Shown piece after piece: positions 9,546 to 18,040 of a stretch of 64,000 nt of DNA. Numbering within the stretch: the stretch's first letter is position 1; every line of letters starts with the position of its first letter. The notes under the pieces were generated by a model that saw only the letters and a list, made by a program, of their open reading frames with translations, searched no databases and was not told the origin of the DNA. The DNA comes from Nostoc commune NIES-4072 (lineage in GTDB: Bacteria > Cyanobacteriota > Cyanobacteriia > Cyanobacteriales > Nostocaceae), in the NCBI RefSeq assembly GCF_003113895.1, contig NZ_BDUD01000001.1, forward strand, positions 1,897,821 to 1,961,820, written 5' to 3'. The translations under genes were made by a program, and so were the position numbers.

Positions 9546-9632
9546 TTATTTCTGAGAAAGCTTAACTTGGGTGATGTAATGTCCAGGCTTGTTCAGTTCG
9601 TTTTTATCGTTAACAATACTACCGCTTCTCAT
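9546..9632 (-). CDS. Small ORF of 28 codons upstream of DUF2949
   Basis: ATG at 9632 is preceded by AGGAGAG with five bases spacing, one of the best ribosome binding sites in the window. The peptide begins MRSGSIVNDKNELNK and ends TQVKLSQK. I do not recognise it. The start, a small polar segment with an acidic NDxxxLN motif, faintly resembles the N-terminal arm of high-light-inducible proteins and Psb34 (NEDGVLN), but the chlorophyll-binding helix is absent. It could be a truncated Hli-type gene, a leader peptide for DUF2949, or a real microprotein. Confidence 0.5.
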   Translation of the reverse strand: MRSGSIVNDKNELNKPGHYITQVKLSQK

Positions 9633-9670
9633 AATTTCTCTCCTCTAGCAATGGTTGCAGAATTTTTATT

Positions 9671-9688
9671 TATGTAACTAAACTTAAC
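9671..9688 (-). promoter_or_regulatory. HLR1-like (RpaB) site upstream of small ORF/DUF2949
   Basis: On the minus strand GTTAAGTT and GTTACATA are direct repeats two bases apart. This fits the HLR1 pattern (G/T)TTACA(A/T)(A/T)-NN-repeat bound by the regulator RpaB at high-light genes, with a degenerate first half. About 26 bases around it match the site upstream of psb34 almost exactly (see 47032). It lies 38 bases before the ATG at 9632. Confidence 0.5.
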
Positions 9689-10028
9689 AATTAAATTAAT
9701 CTTTGGGAACTAACGAGCAAATACGGTTTACCGTACTCAAAGAGTTAATATCACTCAAAATGAGAAAACTTGAGGAACGCGGATTTAATTAAGTACTACA
9801 CGTTATCCCCACCCTTTTCCTAAGCAACTATCCATTAGTCACATCTTTCTTAACATGGGTGTAAGGCAGACTCAGAGGGAGTGACAGATGTAAAGAATGA
9901 GAGCATAGTTGACAAAATCAACATAAAGTGTGGAAGTGGAGAAGGAAGCGATCGCCTTTGCCAAAGTCATGTAAAGTTATCTCTGGTGCGATCGCTTCAC
10001 AGTATTAGTCACCACTTAAACCGTCACT
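9689..10028. other. Intergenic region without recognised gene
   Basis: No homologous gene is visible. Two HIP1-type GCGATCGC sites occur (about 9948 and 9990). A 61-codon frame starting with GTG at 9881 has no recognisable content and I do not call it. Confidence 0.5.
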
Positions 10029-10316
10029 GTGAATGCAAAAACTGGATTAGACCGCTCCCGTCGTGAGCAAGACCGCTCCCGTCGCGAGCAAGACCGCTCC
10101 CGTCGCGAGCAAGACCGCTCCCGTCGCGAGCAAGACCGCTCCCGTCGCGATGAAGACCGCTCCCGTCGCGATGAAGACCGCTCCCGTCGCGATGAAGACC
10201 GCTCCCGTCGCGAGTTAGACCGCTCCCGTCGTGAGCAAGACCGCTCCCGTCACGATGAAGACCACTCCCGTCGCGAGTTAGACCGCTCCCGTCGTGAGCA
10301 AGACCGCTCCCGTTAA
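10029..10316 (+). CDS. Possible Arg/Ser-rich heptapeptide-repeat protein
   Basis: A GTG at 10029 opens a 95-codon frame, seven unique residues (VNAKTGL) followed by twelve and a half copies of DRSRREQ and its variants DRSRRDE and DRSRREL. The frame ends in TAA exactly at the end of the array. All units keep the frame because the period is 21 bp. Against translation: no Shine-Dalgarno is seen and the other two frames of the array are also open. If expressed it would be a highly charged, disordered or helical RS-like peptide, perhaps nucleic-acid binding. I regard the repeat as certain and the gene as doubtful. Confidence 0.3.
   Translation: MNAKTGLDRSRREQDRSRREQDRSRREQDRSRREQDRSRRDEDRSRRDEDRSRRDEDRSRRELDRSRREQDRSRHDEDHSRRELDRSRREQDRSR
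10050..10316. repeat. 21-bp tandem repeat array, 12.7 units
   Basis: The unit is GACCGCTCCCGTCGCGAGC plus AA. Variants end in GATGAA or GAGTTA. Within the array a longer unit is also repeated (the REL-REQ-DE order occurs twice), as expected from unequal crossing over or slippage. Units are contiguous, without spacers. It lies 140 bases beyond the end of the converging PP2C gene. Confidence 0.95.
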
Positions 10317-10456
10317 AACATTGGTCACTAACATCCTCAGTAAACCAAAAAGTTTTTCTCCAAAGAGCGATCGCTAAAATACTTAAATGTTTTAATACTT
10401 ATAGCTGAGAAACCTACGGTAGTTGTTACTGTAAGCTATTCCCCAGCCCTCATTCT

Positions 10457-12595
10457 TTACTTTCCAGGCGGACAAAGTTGCTGTATTCTTTGGGGAAGTT
10501 GCCGACACATCTGCTGAAATCCTTGAGGATTAATTTGCCACCAAGCAAATAATCCCAGACTTGTACCCCCCACAAGCAACGCCAAAACTCCCCCCAGCAT
10601 TACCAAACGTTTACCCCGCTTAGGTTTTGTAATTAAAGTTGGTGGAATTTCAACGCTCAGAGGTGGTTCTTCTGAAAGATCCAAATCTAAATCCAAATCT
10701 AGATCCAAATCTAGCAAAGCTTGGGAACTTTCTGTAAAAGAAATTGGTTCTTCTAGTTCCTCTAGTTCCTCTAATTTTTCTTGTTCCTCTGGTTCCTCTG
10801 GTTCTTCTTGTATCGCTGCTTCTATAATTTCTTCTGGCAACGCCGGAGTCACAGGTACTAAGTATTCTGGAGAGACACGGCAATAAGTGAGAACAACCGA
10901 CGTATTATCATGCCCATTTTTTTCATTTGCTAAGTTAATCCAGTTACATACAGCATCTTCAACTGTCATTTCACCTGTTAACACGGGTATTGCATAATCT
11001 TGCCAAGATTGTTCCACCAAGTTTTTATCACTTAAACCATCAGAACAAAGTAGCAATATGCCATCTTCTTCCACAATGAATCGCTGAACCTTGAGACGCA
11101 AAGATTCTGCATCTCTTGTCCCCAATGCTTGAGTTAAAGCATTAGCATCTGTTCTCAAGAGTGCTTTTCGATACAAGCTTTTAGCAAAACGCACTTCTCG
11201 CGTTGCCACATCATCATCTACTGTCAGTAGCTGACAATAATTGCGAGTAATCCAATAGGCACGGCTATCGCCAACATTAGCCAAGTAAAGTTCATGGGTA
11301 TTATTTGATTGCCAGCCAGTACTCGTCTGCACTCGTTGTGGAACTTGCAGCGCCATGACAATGGTTGTAGCCATGCGTTCTTTGCCTTGGCGTTTTTGTT
11401 CATTATTGCGGGCACTAATCAGATTATTTACCACCCGTAAGCTTGCTTCTAATTGTTCCTGCAATAACTCTGGTGGTACAAGTGCAGTTTGTTCTCTAAC
11501 CTCTTTGAGTAAAGCCCGAATTTGCAACTTTACAGACTGCACCGCCAACTTACTAGCAACCTCCCCGCCTTCATGTCCGCCAATGCCATCGCAAACAATC
11601 GACAAGTGAGGCAATAAAGGTTCATCGAAAGCGACGGGAAACTCCATCCCCTTGTGGGTGTTCCGGGATAGTTGCCTCGTCGCTTGGGGCATTGGGGATT
11701 GGGCATTGGTAACTTCTTCCCCATGCCCCATGCCCGATTCCCCATGCCCAAAAACTCTCAAAGCATTTGGGTAGTAAGCGTCTTCGTTTTGCGCCATAAT
11801 TGGGCCAATATCTGTAGAGCCTGCCACCTTTAAAACTAATGGCAATTCTGCCGCAGATGCTAGTAGTAAATTATTGAGTTGAATATTAATAGTCTCTAAC
11901 TCAACCTCATCACACATCTGCTGGACTATGTTCTGTAATCCTTTGGCTACTGATGCCTTTGCAGACGCTACCCAAAACTGCCAACACTCCCCCAGATTCC
12001 GTAAACTCAGTTTCTCATCTGCTGGTGTTTGGTAGAGTTCCAACAATCGCACACACCAACCTTGGACTCTCAAGTTGTCTACTACTAGTAAACTGCGGCT
12101 AAGTCCCAATTCAGATAAAGGTGTCCAAAGTTGGAGAATTTGCCACAACCAATAAACTTGTCGTACCGCCGTTGCTTGCTCCCATGCCTCAACAATAGTT
12201 GGATAGATATTTCCTTTTTCATCTATCGGCACATTTTCTAATAAGAGGATATTAGTTGTATCTTCCTCAAAGTTGCTAGCAAACCCATAAGCTTGGGGGA
12301 GATGTAATCGCTCTTGATATAATCGTAGGTAAGGAATTACTTCCGTTGGCAATTCATCAGGTGCATCTGGCGACAGTCCCGGTTGAGTATCCAGCCAAAT
12401 CTGGGGACTAATTACCTCATACCTCTGTGCTACCCTCGTACCTGGTGAAATTTTGGCAGATAATGAGCCAGTAGCCCAAAGATAGCGGTGAACTAAAGGA
12501 GTTTGACAAGTGGTACAAACACTATCTCCAATCGGATTAATCGGGCTATTACAGCGTGGATTTATACAATAAATTATCAGTTGAGTAGAAATCAT
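10457..12595 (-). CDS. PP2C-type protein phosphatase with zinc ribbon and C-terminal membrane anchor
   Basis: The 712-residue protein begins with a four-cysteine zinc ribbon (C10, C15, C27, C30). A region of about 200 residues resembling a degenerate kinase/FHA-linked lobe follows, then a PP2C domain (about 258-570) with NEDAYYPN, CDGIGGHEGGE, GDSRAYW, CSDGLSD and GHDNTSVVL, the aspartates that bind Mn/Mg. An acidic linker (EEPEEPEEQ, then six Asp-Leu pairs) leads to one membrane helix (about 672-692). PP2C enzymes remove phosphate from Ser/Thr, often opposite Hanks-type kinases; no kinase is adjacent. About 30 residues (283-312), between the first two metal motifs, derive from an STRR insertion. 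Confidence 0.9.
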   Translation of the reverse strand: MISTQLIIYCINPRCNSPINPIGDSVCTTCQTPLVHRYLWATGSLSAKISPGTRVAQRYEVISPQIWLDTQPGLSPDAPDELPTEVIPYLRLYQERLHLPQAYGFASNFEEDTTNILLLENVPIDEKGNIYPTIVEAWEQATAVRQVYWLWQILQLWTPLSELGLSRSLLVVDNLRVQGWCVRLLELYQTPADEKLSLRNLGECWQFWVASAKASVAKGLQNIVQQMCDEVELETINIQLNNLLLASAAELPLVLKVAGSTDIGPIMAQNEDAYYPNALRVFGHGESGMGHGEEVTNAQSPMPQATRQLSRNTHKGMEFPVAFDEPLLPHLSIVCDGIGGHEGGEVASKLAVQSVKLQIRALLKEVREQTALVPPELLQEQLEASLRVVNNLISARNNEQKRQGKERMATTIVMALQVPQRVQTSTGWQSNNTHELYLANVGDSRAYWITRNYCQLLTVDDDVATREVRFAKSLYRKALLRTDANALTQALGTRDAESLRLKVQRFIVEEDGILLLCSDGLSDKNLVEQSWQDYAIPVLTGEMTVEDAVCNWINLANEKNGHDNTSVVLTYCRVSPEYLVPVTPALPEEIIEAAIQEEPEEPEEQEKLEELEELEEPISFTESSQALLDLDLDLDLDLDLSEEPPLSVEIPPTLITKPKRGKRLVMLGGVLALLVGGTSLGLFAWWQINPQGFQQMCRQLPQRIQQLCPPGK
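11650..11749 (-). repeat. STRR inserted in frame in the PP2C gene
   Basis: The stretch contains GGGCATTGGG/CCCCATGCCC heptamers like those in intergenic gaps at 17001 and 19844. It is translated as a Gly-His-Met-rich loop (GHGESGMGHGEE and onward) in a place where the PP2C fold has a variable loop, between NEDA and DGIGGH. The frame is kept on both sides. Confidence 0.85.
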
Positions 12596-12828
12596 AAAGG
12601 TATAAATTTAACAAACAAATCAACTAATGAACTTCGATTAAGTTTAGCTGGCAAAGATTTGAAGGCTAGAATAGACTGGATTTATGTACTGCTAGCTACA
12701 TCTTGTTACTGAAATTAATCAAAGTTATTGGTAAAAATACCAAGTTTGGTTTTCTGTAAATAACTTACGTCTGGCTGTATCTAATCGTAGAAATGCATTT
12801 ACGTCAATGTAGAGTTTAGGATGGCGCT

Positions 12829-13263
12829 ATGCCAAGTTTTACCTTAATCTGGCTTCTGGCAGGAGCAGTCTTGTGTTTAATGGAACTGTTCTTACCATCG
12901 GCGTTTGTCGCCTTGATGATGGGAATTAGCGCTTTGGTGGTGGCGCTACTGTCTGGAGTGGGTTTGGGAAGTGTATGGTTGCAAATTGTAGTTTGGCTAT
13001 TACTTTCCACATTACTAATCGTGCTTTCTCGTCGGTTTTTGCAACCGCGACAACGCAAATCAAAAATTCAGGATGCAGTTATAGCTGAAACTTTAACAGA
13101 AATTCCGCCTGGGAAAACAGGGCGGGTGCTGTATGAAGGAAATTCTTGGCAAGCACGATGTGACGATGACAAATTTACCGTACCACCCCATCAAAGAGTT
13201 TATGTGGTTAGGAGAGAAGGTACTACTTTGATTGTGATACCAGAAAATTTGTTGAATTCTTAG
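12829..13263 (+). CDS. NfeD family membrane protein
   Basis: The 144-residue protein has three or so hydrophobic helices in its first 75 residues and a C-terminal soluble OB-fold domain (GKTGRVLYEGNSWQARCDD, RVYVVRREGTTLIVIP), the layout of short NfeD proteins. NfeD OB domains work with stomatin/SPFH proteins in membrane quality control or microdomains. The next gene on the same strand encodes such a stomatin, with an STRR in the gap, which supports a functional pair. Confidence 0.9.
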   Translation: MPSFTLIWLLAGAVLCLMELFLPSAFVALMMGISALVVALLSGVGLGSVWLQIVVWLLLSTLLIVLSRRFLQPRQRKSKIQDAVIAETLTEIPPGKTGRVLYEGNSWQARCDDDKFTVPPHQRVYVVRREGTTLIVIPENLLNS

Positions 13264-13267
13264 TTAA

Positions 13268-13337
13268 TGGGGAGTGGGGAATGGGGAATGGGGAGTGGGG
13301 AGTGGGGAATGGGGAATGGGGAATGGGGAATGGGGAG
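13268..13337. repeat. STRR, GGGGAAT/GGGGAGT heptamers
   Basis: Around ten tandem GGGGAAT or GGGGAGT heptamers lie between the NfeD and stomatin genes. If the two genes are co-transcribed the repeat lies in the mRNA. Confidence 0.9.
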
Positions 13338-13535
13338 TAAGGAACTGTTATCTATAACCCAATACAGTTTAGTTAAGGATTTCTTCTCTTTGCGTCCTTT
13401 GCGTCCTTGGCGGTTCGTTAAAAAACGTATTGATCTATAACCCTTTGCCTCCCCTCCCTCTCTTTTTTCTCATCCCCCGCTCTCCATTCCCTACTCCCTG
13501 CTCCCTCTTTCATATTTAAAATCAGGAGATTTACA

Positions 13536-14543
13536 ATGGAACAGTTTTTTTTACTCATCTTTTTAGCCCTTGGTGGTTCTGCTGTAGCGGGGTCTGTAAA
13601 AGTCATTAATCAGGGCAATGAAGCTTTGGTGGAAAGATTGGGTAGCTATAACAAAAAGCTAGAACCTGGACTGAATTTTTTAATTCCTTTTTTGGATAAA
13701 ATCGTTTACAGAGAAACCATCCGGGAAAAAGTCTTAGATATTCCTCCGCAAAAATGCATCACCCGCGACAACGTTGGTATTGAGGTAGATGCAGTGTTTT
13801 ATTGGCGCATTGTAGATATGGAAAAAGCCTGGTATAAGGTAGAAAATCTCCAGTCGGCAATGGTGAACATGGTGCTAACTCAAATTCGCTCTGAAATGGG
13901 GCAATTGGAGTTGGATCAAACCTTTACTGCCCGTTCTCAAATCAATGAAATTCTGTTAAGGGATTTGGATATTGCTACAGATCCTTGGGGTGTGAAGGTG
14001 ACGCGGGTAGAACTGCGGGATATTATTCCTTCGCAAGCGGTGCGAGAATCAATGGAATTGCAAATGTCGGCAGAACGACGCAAACGGGCAGCAATTTTAA
14101 ATTCTGAGGGGGAACGTGAAGCTGCTGTTAATAGTGCTAGAGGTAAAGCAGAGGCGCAAATATTGGATGCCGAAGCTCGGCAAAAATCGACAATTTTGCA
14201 AGCGGAAGCTGAACAAAAGGCGATCGTTTTGAAGGCTCAAGCGGAACGTCAGCAACAGGTTTTGAAAGCTCAAGCGATCGCAGAATCAGCAGAACTTGTT
14301 GCCCAAAAGCTCCACACTAATCCTAATGCCAATAAAGCAGTGGAAGTTCTGTTTGCCTTGGGCTATTTGGATATGGGCGCAACAATTGGTAGAAGCGATA
14401 GCAGTAAAGTCTTATTTATAGATCCGCGCACTATTCCTGCTGCTTTTGAAGGTATGCGTTCTGTGATCTCAAATGGTCAAGTTGACTCTAACGAATTGTT
14501 TTCTAAGCAAATCCCAGGATTAGAAAACAACCGCTCTACTTAG
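13536..14543 (+). CDS. Stomatin-like SPFH/band 7 protein (paraslipin type)
   Basis: The 335-residue protein has one N-terminal membrane helix and the SPFH domain ([31 protein letters not shown], then [18 protein letters not shown]). An alanine/glutamate-rich coiled coil (about 185-255) mediates oligomers, and the C-terminus is conserved. Stomatins form ring or cage scaffolds in membranes and control proteases and channels. A clear AGGAG lies ten bases or so before the ATG. The upstream NfeD gene is the usual partner. Confidence 0.93.
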   Translation: MEQFFLLIFLALGGSAVAGSVKVINQGNEALVERLGSYNKKLEPGLNFLIPFLDKIVYRETIREKVLDIPPQKCITRDNVGIEVDAVFYWRIVDMEKAWYKVENLQSAMVNMVLTQIRSEMGQLELDQTFTARSQINEILLRDLDIATDPWGVKVTRVELRDIIPSQAVRESMELQMSAERRKRAAILNSEGEREAAVNSARGKAEAQILDAEARQKSTILQAEAEQKAIVLKAQAERQQQVLKAQAIAESAELVAQKLHTNPNANKAVEVLFALGYLDMGATIGRSDSSKVLFIDPRTIPAAFEGMRSVISNGQVDSNELFSKQIPGLENNRST

Positions 14544-14699
14544 AATTAGAAGTGGAGAATGGAGACAAGGGGACAACTTTCTTCCTTGTCTCTTCTTTTT
14601 TTTCCAATGACTAATGACTAATGATAATTAACCCAGAACAGGTTATCAAGTTGCATTCTTCAAGTGATAAAATGATCAAGCTTTGATAAGTTGTAAATT

Positions 14700-15269
14700 A
14701 TGACCTTATCTATTCAGCAAACTACAGCATTAAGTGTAGAAGAGTTCTTAAAACTACCAGATACAAAACCAGCAAGCGAGTATTTTAACGGGAAAATCTA
14801 CCAAAAGTCTATGCCACAAGGAGAACATAGTACGTTACAAAGTAGTTTAGTCACAGTTATTAATGAGATTGCTAAACCGCAAAAAATTGCTTATGCCTTT
14901 CCTGAGTTACGCTGTACATTTGAAGGTCGTTCAATAGTACCAGATATTGCAGTTTTTGAATGGCAAAGAATTCCATTGCTTCCTAATGGAAGAATTACAA
15001 ATAAATTTGAGATTCCTCCAGATTGGATAATTGAAATTCTTTCACCAGAACAATCACCCAATCGAGTTATCCGCAAAATTACATTTTCTATTCAAAATGG
15101 AGCAAAGCTAGGTTGGTTGCTCGATTCTGCTGATGAGTCAATCATGATTTTTGAACCCAATAAATTACCAGAATTAAAAGAACAGCAAGATATCTTACCC
15201 GTTTTGAGTGTTTTGGAAAATTGGCAATTAACAGTTGCAGATGTATTTAGTTGGTTAAGTTTTGTTTGA
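14700..15269 (+). CDS. Uma2 family protein (DUF820, PD-(D/E)XK nuclease fold)
   Basis: The 189-residue protein shows the Uma2 pattern: GKIYQKSMPQGEHSTLQ at the start, ELRCTFEGRSIVPDIAVF with the acidic PDI motif, then PPDWIIEILSPEQSPNRVIRKI and GAKLGWLLDSADESI. The fold is that of PD-(D/E)XK endonucleases. The family is greatly expanded in filamentous cyanobacteria and its biological role is not settled. It stands alone and converges on the toxin-antitoxin pair. Confidence 0.9.
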   Translation: MTLSIQQTTALSVEEFLKLPDTKPASEYFNGKIYQKSMPQGEHSTLQSSLVTVINEIAKPQKIAYAFPELRCTFEGRSIVPDIAVFEWQRIPLLPNGRITNKFEIPPDWIIEILSPEQSPNRVIRKITFSIQNGAKLGWLLDSADESIMIFEPNKLPELKEQQDILPVLSVLENWQLTVADVFSWLSFV

Positions 15270-15345
15270 ATTAAGCAACAGTAAGCTGATGCTAATGCAC
15301 TTCTGAATAATTATGGAAAATGAAGAATTGTAAAGGAAAGTTGAT

Positions 15346-15768
15346 TTACCGCAGTAACAAAACCTCAACTCGTGAAATCTCAGCACTTGTAGCTAAAGCC
15401 TCATCAGCCGTTACCAATCGGATATGATTTTGAAATGCAATTGTCAAATGTAGAGCATCAAGTGTACGCAATGGTGTATCAAAGCGACTAATCCACTGAC
15501 GTGCTAAATTATAGTGAACTGTTTCCATCGCAATTTGAGTATAAAATCCACTATCCAAATCTGCTTGGAAACTTTCTACAATGGCTATTGCATCTTGCTG
15601 AGATATTTCTTGCATTCTGACTCGACGCGATAACGCAGAAACGAGTTCAACCTCAACCAACTGACTCAAACCTACTTCAGTTTCATTGAGTAGTAATTGT
15701 TCAACTGCGTCGCTTAAAGCTTCTGTCCAATACAAAGGAGCGATAACGCTTGTATCTAAATAAATCAA
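15346..15768 (-). CDS. vapC: PIN-domain toxin, VapC type
   Basis: The 140-residue PIN-domain protein starts MIYLDTSVIAPLY, with the first catalytic aspartate D5. It carries the E39/E41 region VEVELVSAL and ends with LDALHLTIAFQNHIRLVTADEALA, which has the remaining acidic residues. VapC proteins are Mg-dependent RNases that cut tRNA or rRNA. The start overlaps the stop of the upstream antitoxin by four bases, the standard two-gene operon with the antitoxin first. Confidence 0.9.
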   Translation of the reverse strand: MIYLDTSVIAPLYWTEALSDAVEQLLLNETEVGLSQLVEVELVSALSRRVRMQEISQQDAIAIVESFQADLDSGFYTQIAMETVHYNLARQWISRFDTPLRTLDALHLTIAFQNHIRLVTADEALATSAEISRVEVLLLR

Positions 15769-16001
15769 CGACGTTCCTCTATACGTGCATTTATGACAGT
15801 TGCACTCAATGACTCACCCTTAATCTCAAGAGAATCACGAAATTGTTTCATACTTGCTAATCGTTCTGCATTTTGTAGCGGAGGAACTAAACGAGCTACA
15901 GCTTTATCTTGCTCTAACAAAATTACTTCTTCTCCCCTAGCTACTCGTTCCAAAAGAGATTTTAAATTCCTAGCTGCTTCTTCAACGCTAATTCTCAACA
16001 C
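15765..16001 (-). CDS. Antitoxin of Phd/YefM type, partner of VapC
   Basis: I place the start at the GTG at 16001, since AGGAG (16013-16009) lies seven bases before it. A longer ATG start at 16052 would add 17 poorly conserved residues. The 78-residue product reads VLRISVEEAARNLKSLLERVARGEEVILLEQDKAVARLVPP, the Phd/YefM N-terminal DNA-binding fold. The C-terminal tail should wrap the toxin. Such antitoxins repress their own promoter with the toxin. Confidence 0.88.
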   Translation of the reverse strand: MLRISVEEAARNLKSLLERVARGEEVILLEQDKAVARLVPPLQNAERLASMKQFRDSLEIKGESLSATVINARIEERR

Positions 16002-16167
16002 TGCATTACTCCTGTAGTTAAGCTTGAAGATCAAAGAAAATTTCCTGCTCACACCATTTCTTTATAAAAATTCACATTATTAGCCTCCATAAGCAAGCTT
16101 TTTTCTGGTAGCCACGGGCTTGAGTCTGTGGAAAAATGAAGTACAACATCACATAGGATTGGTATGA

Positions 16168-16572
16168 TTATTGACTAATTTCACTCGCTTGATTTACCTG
16201 GCATTCCCTGCACAACCCAAAAAACTCTAAGGTGTGATAGAAAACTTTAAATTTATGGCTAGATTCTAACTGGTCTTCTAGGTCATGAACGGGGCATTGA
16301 TGAATCGGAATTGAGACACCGCATTGCAAGCAAGTAAGGTGATGTTTGTCTTGCTGCGCTAAACTATAGAGGGCTTCACCATTAGTCAAATTCCGCACTT
16401 GTACCATGCCTTCGAGTTTTAAGGCTTCTAAAGAGCGGTAAACTGTTGCTAAACCCATACTCTGATTTGTATTGCGTAGTTCCACGTAAATATCCTGGGC
16501 TGAAATACCTTTTTTGATGGTTTTCAGTAAATTGAAAATACGCTCTTGACTGCGGGTGCGTATGACTCTCAT
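16168..16572 (-). CDS. zur: Fur-family zinc regulator Zur (FurB)
   Basis: The 134-residue Fur-family repressor has a winged helix (GISAQDIYVELR, GLATVYRSLEAL), the HHLTCLQCG motif and a second CxxC (CREC) that together build the structural zinc site. My memory of Anabaena FurB/Zur is very close through TRSQERI, SMGLATVYRSLEALKLEGMVQVR and EFFGLC, so I favour Zur over FurA or PerR. Zur with zinc represses zinc uptake and some oxidative-stress genes. A short AT-rich imperfect palindrome (TAATTATCT) lies just before the ATG and might be an autoregulatory site, but it is weak. The gene diverges from purS. Confidence 0.85.
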   Translation of the reverse strand: MRVIRTRSQERIFNLLKTIKKGISAQDIYVELRNTNQSMGLATVYRSLEALKLEGMVQVRNLTNGEALYSLAQQDKHHLTCLQCGVSIPIHQCPVHDLEDQLESSHKFKVFYHTLEFFGLCRECQVNQASEISQ

Positions 16573-16716
16573 AGATAATTATTTTAATATGCCACTGTAG
16601 TTGAAGCTGTTAGATAGGCTAATTGATTAATTAACTTTAACGGCTTCGTAATCTTATTTTCACTCAGTTGGAACAGAAAGTTATAGTATAGCGATCGCAG
16701 CATTCAGCAAAAGCCC

Positions 16717-16995
16717 GTGCAAACCAAGTATCTAGCCAAAATTTTCGTGACGCTTCGTCCTTCAGTTTTAGATCCTGCTGGCGTAGCTGTACAATCCGGT
16801 CTTAAGCAAATGGGATACGAGAACGTTGACCAGGTGCGGATTGGTAAGTACATTGAACTCACCATTACCTCGTCTGATGAGAAAAAAGCTCGTCAAGACC
16901 TCGATCGCATTTGTGACCAAATGCTAGCAAATCCTGTGATTGAAAATTATCGCTTTGATTTGATTGAGGTCGAAACACAGACTGGGGTATTTTAG
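16717..16995 (+). CDS. purS: Phosphoribosylformylglycinamidine synthase subunit PurS
   Basis: The 92-residue protein reads YLAKIFVTLRPSVLDPAGVAVQSGLKQMGY and ends IENYRFDLIEVE, a full PurS. PurS bridges PurL and the glutaminase PurQ in the fourth step of purine synthesis (FGAR to FGAM). The start is GTG; homologues start at the same MQ. purQ follows after a 145-base gap filled by repeats, so the two are likely co-transcribed. Confidence 0.95.
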   Translation: MQTKYLAKIFVTLRPSVLDPAGVAVQSGLKQMGYENVDQVRIGKYIELTITSSDEKKARQDLDRICDQMLANPVIENYRFDLIEVETQTGVF

Positions 16996-17000
16996 GGATT

Positions 17001-17130
17001 GGGCATGGGGCATGGGGCATGGGGCATTGGGCATTGGGCATCATTGGGCAAGAATCAATACTTCCCCTGCTCCCCCTGCCCCCCTGCTCCCCCTGCCCCC
17101 CCACTCCCCACTCCCCACTCCCCACTCCCT
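17001..17130. repeat. Two opposed STRRs between purS and purQ
   Basis: GGGCATG/GGGCATT heptamers (17001-17050) are followed by CCCCTGC and CCCCACT heptamers (about 17063-17130). The G-rich and C-rich tracts could pair in the mRNA. Confidence 0.9.
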
Positions 17131-17140
17131 TTGATTAATC

Positions 17141-17815
17141 ATGAAATTCGGTGTTATTGTTTTTCCCGGTTCTAATTGCGATCGCGATGTTGCTTATGTA
17201 ACCAGAGACTTGCTGGGGCAACCGACTCGCATGGTTTGGCATCAAGAAACAGATATTGCTGATTTGGATGTCGTTATCATCCCTGGTGGCTTTAGTTACG
17301 GAGATTATCTGCGCTGCGGTGCGATCGCGCGTTTTTCACCCGTGATGCAGCAGGTTATTGAACATGCCCAAAAGGGGAAGTTTGTAATCGGTATTTGCAA
17401 TGGTTTTCAGGTATTAACTGAAGCTGGACTGTTGCCAGGGGTGTTGACTAGAAATCGAGATTTGCATTTTATTTGCGATCGCGCCCCCTTAAAAGTTGAG
17501 CGGACTAATCTCCCTTGGACACAAGCTTATACGACTGGTGAAGTTATTACTTTGCCCATTGCCCACGGAGAGGGACAATTCTACGCTAACGCAGCCACTC
17601 TGGCAGAAATTGAAGATAACGGGCAAGTTGTGTTTCGCTATGAAGGGGAAAATCCCAACGGTTCACTCAACAACATTGCCGGAATTTGCGATCGCCAGGG
17701 CAATGTGTTGGGGATGATGCCGCACCCAGAAAGAGCATCTGACGCGATGCTGGGCAATAGCGACGGCTTGAGGTTGTTTCAAGGATTGTTAGAGAAGGTA
17801 GCGGCATTAGCCTAG
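17141..17815 (+). CDS. purQ: Phosphoribosylformylglycinamidine synthase subunit PurQ (glutaminase)
   Basis: The 224-residue class I glutamine amidotransferase has the nucleophile C86 in GICNGFQVL, the oxyanion segment PGGFSYGDYLRCGAIA, and the HxE pair in MMPHPERASD. It releases ammonia from glutamine for PurL in purine synthesis. Length is normal. It follows purS on the same strand. purL is not in the window. Confidence 0.96.
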   Translation: MKFGVIVFPGSNCDRDVAYVTRDLLGQPTRMVWHQETDIADLDVVIIPGGFSYGDYLRCGAIARFSPVMQQVIEHAQKGKFVIGICNGFQVLTEAGLLPGVLTRNRDLHFICDRAPLKVERTNLPWTQAYTTGEVITLPIAHGEGQFYANAATLAEIEDNGQVVFRYEGENPNGSLNNIAGICDRQGNVLGMMPHPERASDAMLGNSDGLRLFQGLLEKVAALA

Positions 17816-18040
17816 AGCAAATATCAGGCGACTAGGTTGGGTGTTTTGCGATCGCTGTCTGAAAGGTTTCTATAAATGGCGATCGCTTTGTCAAATCAAG
17901 TCTTAGCTGCAAGCAGCGATAAAATTTGCCTTACCAATACCTTTACTCTCTCTAGTAATGGCAGGAAGCAGAGCAAAGCCAGAGCCGTTTTTGTTAGCTC
18001 CAAGACAGTTTTTCTCTTGCCTCCTGCCTTTCTTGATAAA

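Noticed and set aside
10050..10316. Possible CRISPR array
   Set aside because: The 21-bp units are contiguous and have no spacers; no cas genes are near.
10650..10883. Arg/Gly/Thr-rich minus-strand ORF overlapping the PP2C gene
   Set aside because: It is another frame of the repetitive acidic linker of the phosphatase; no start signal and no homology seen.
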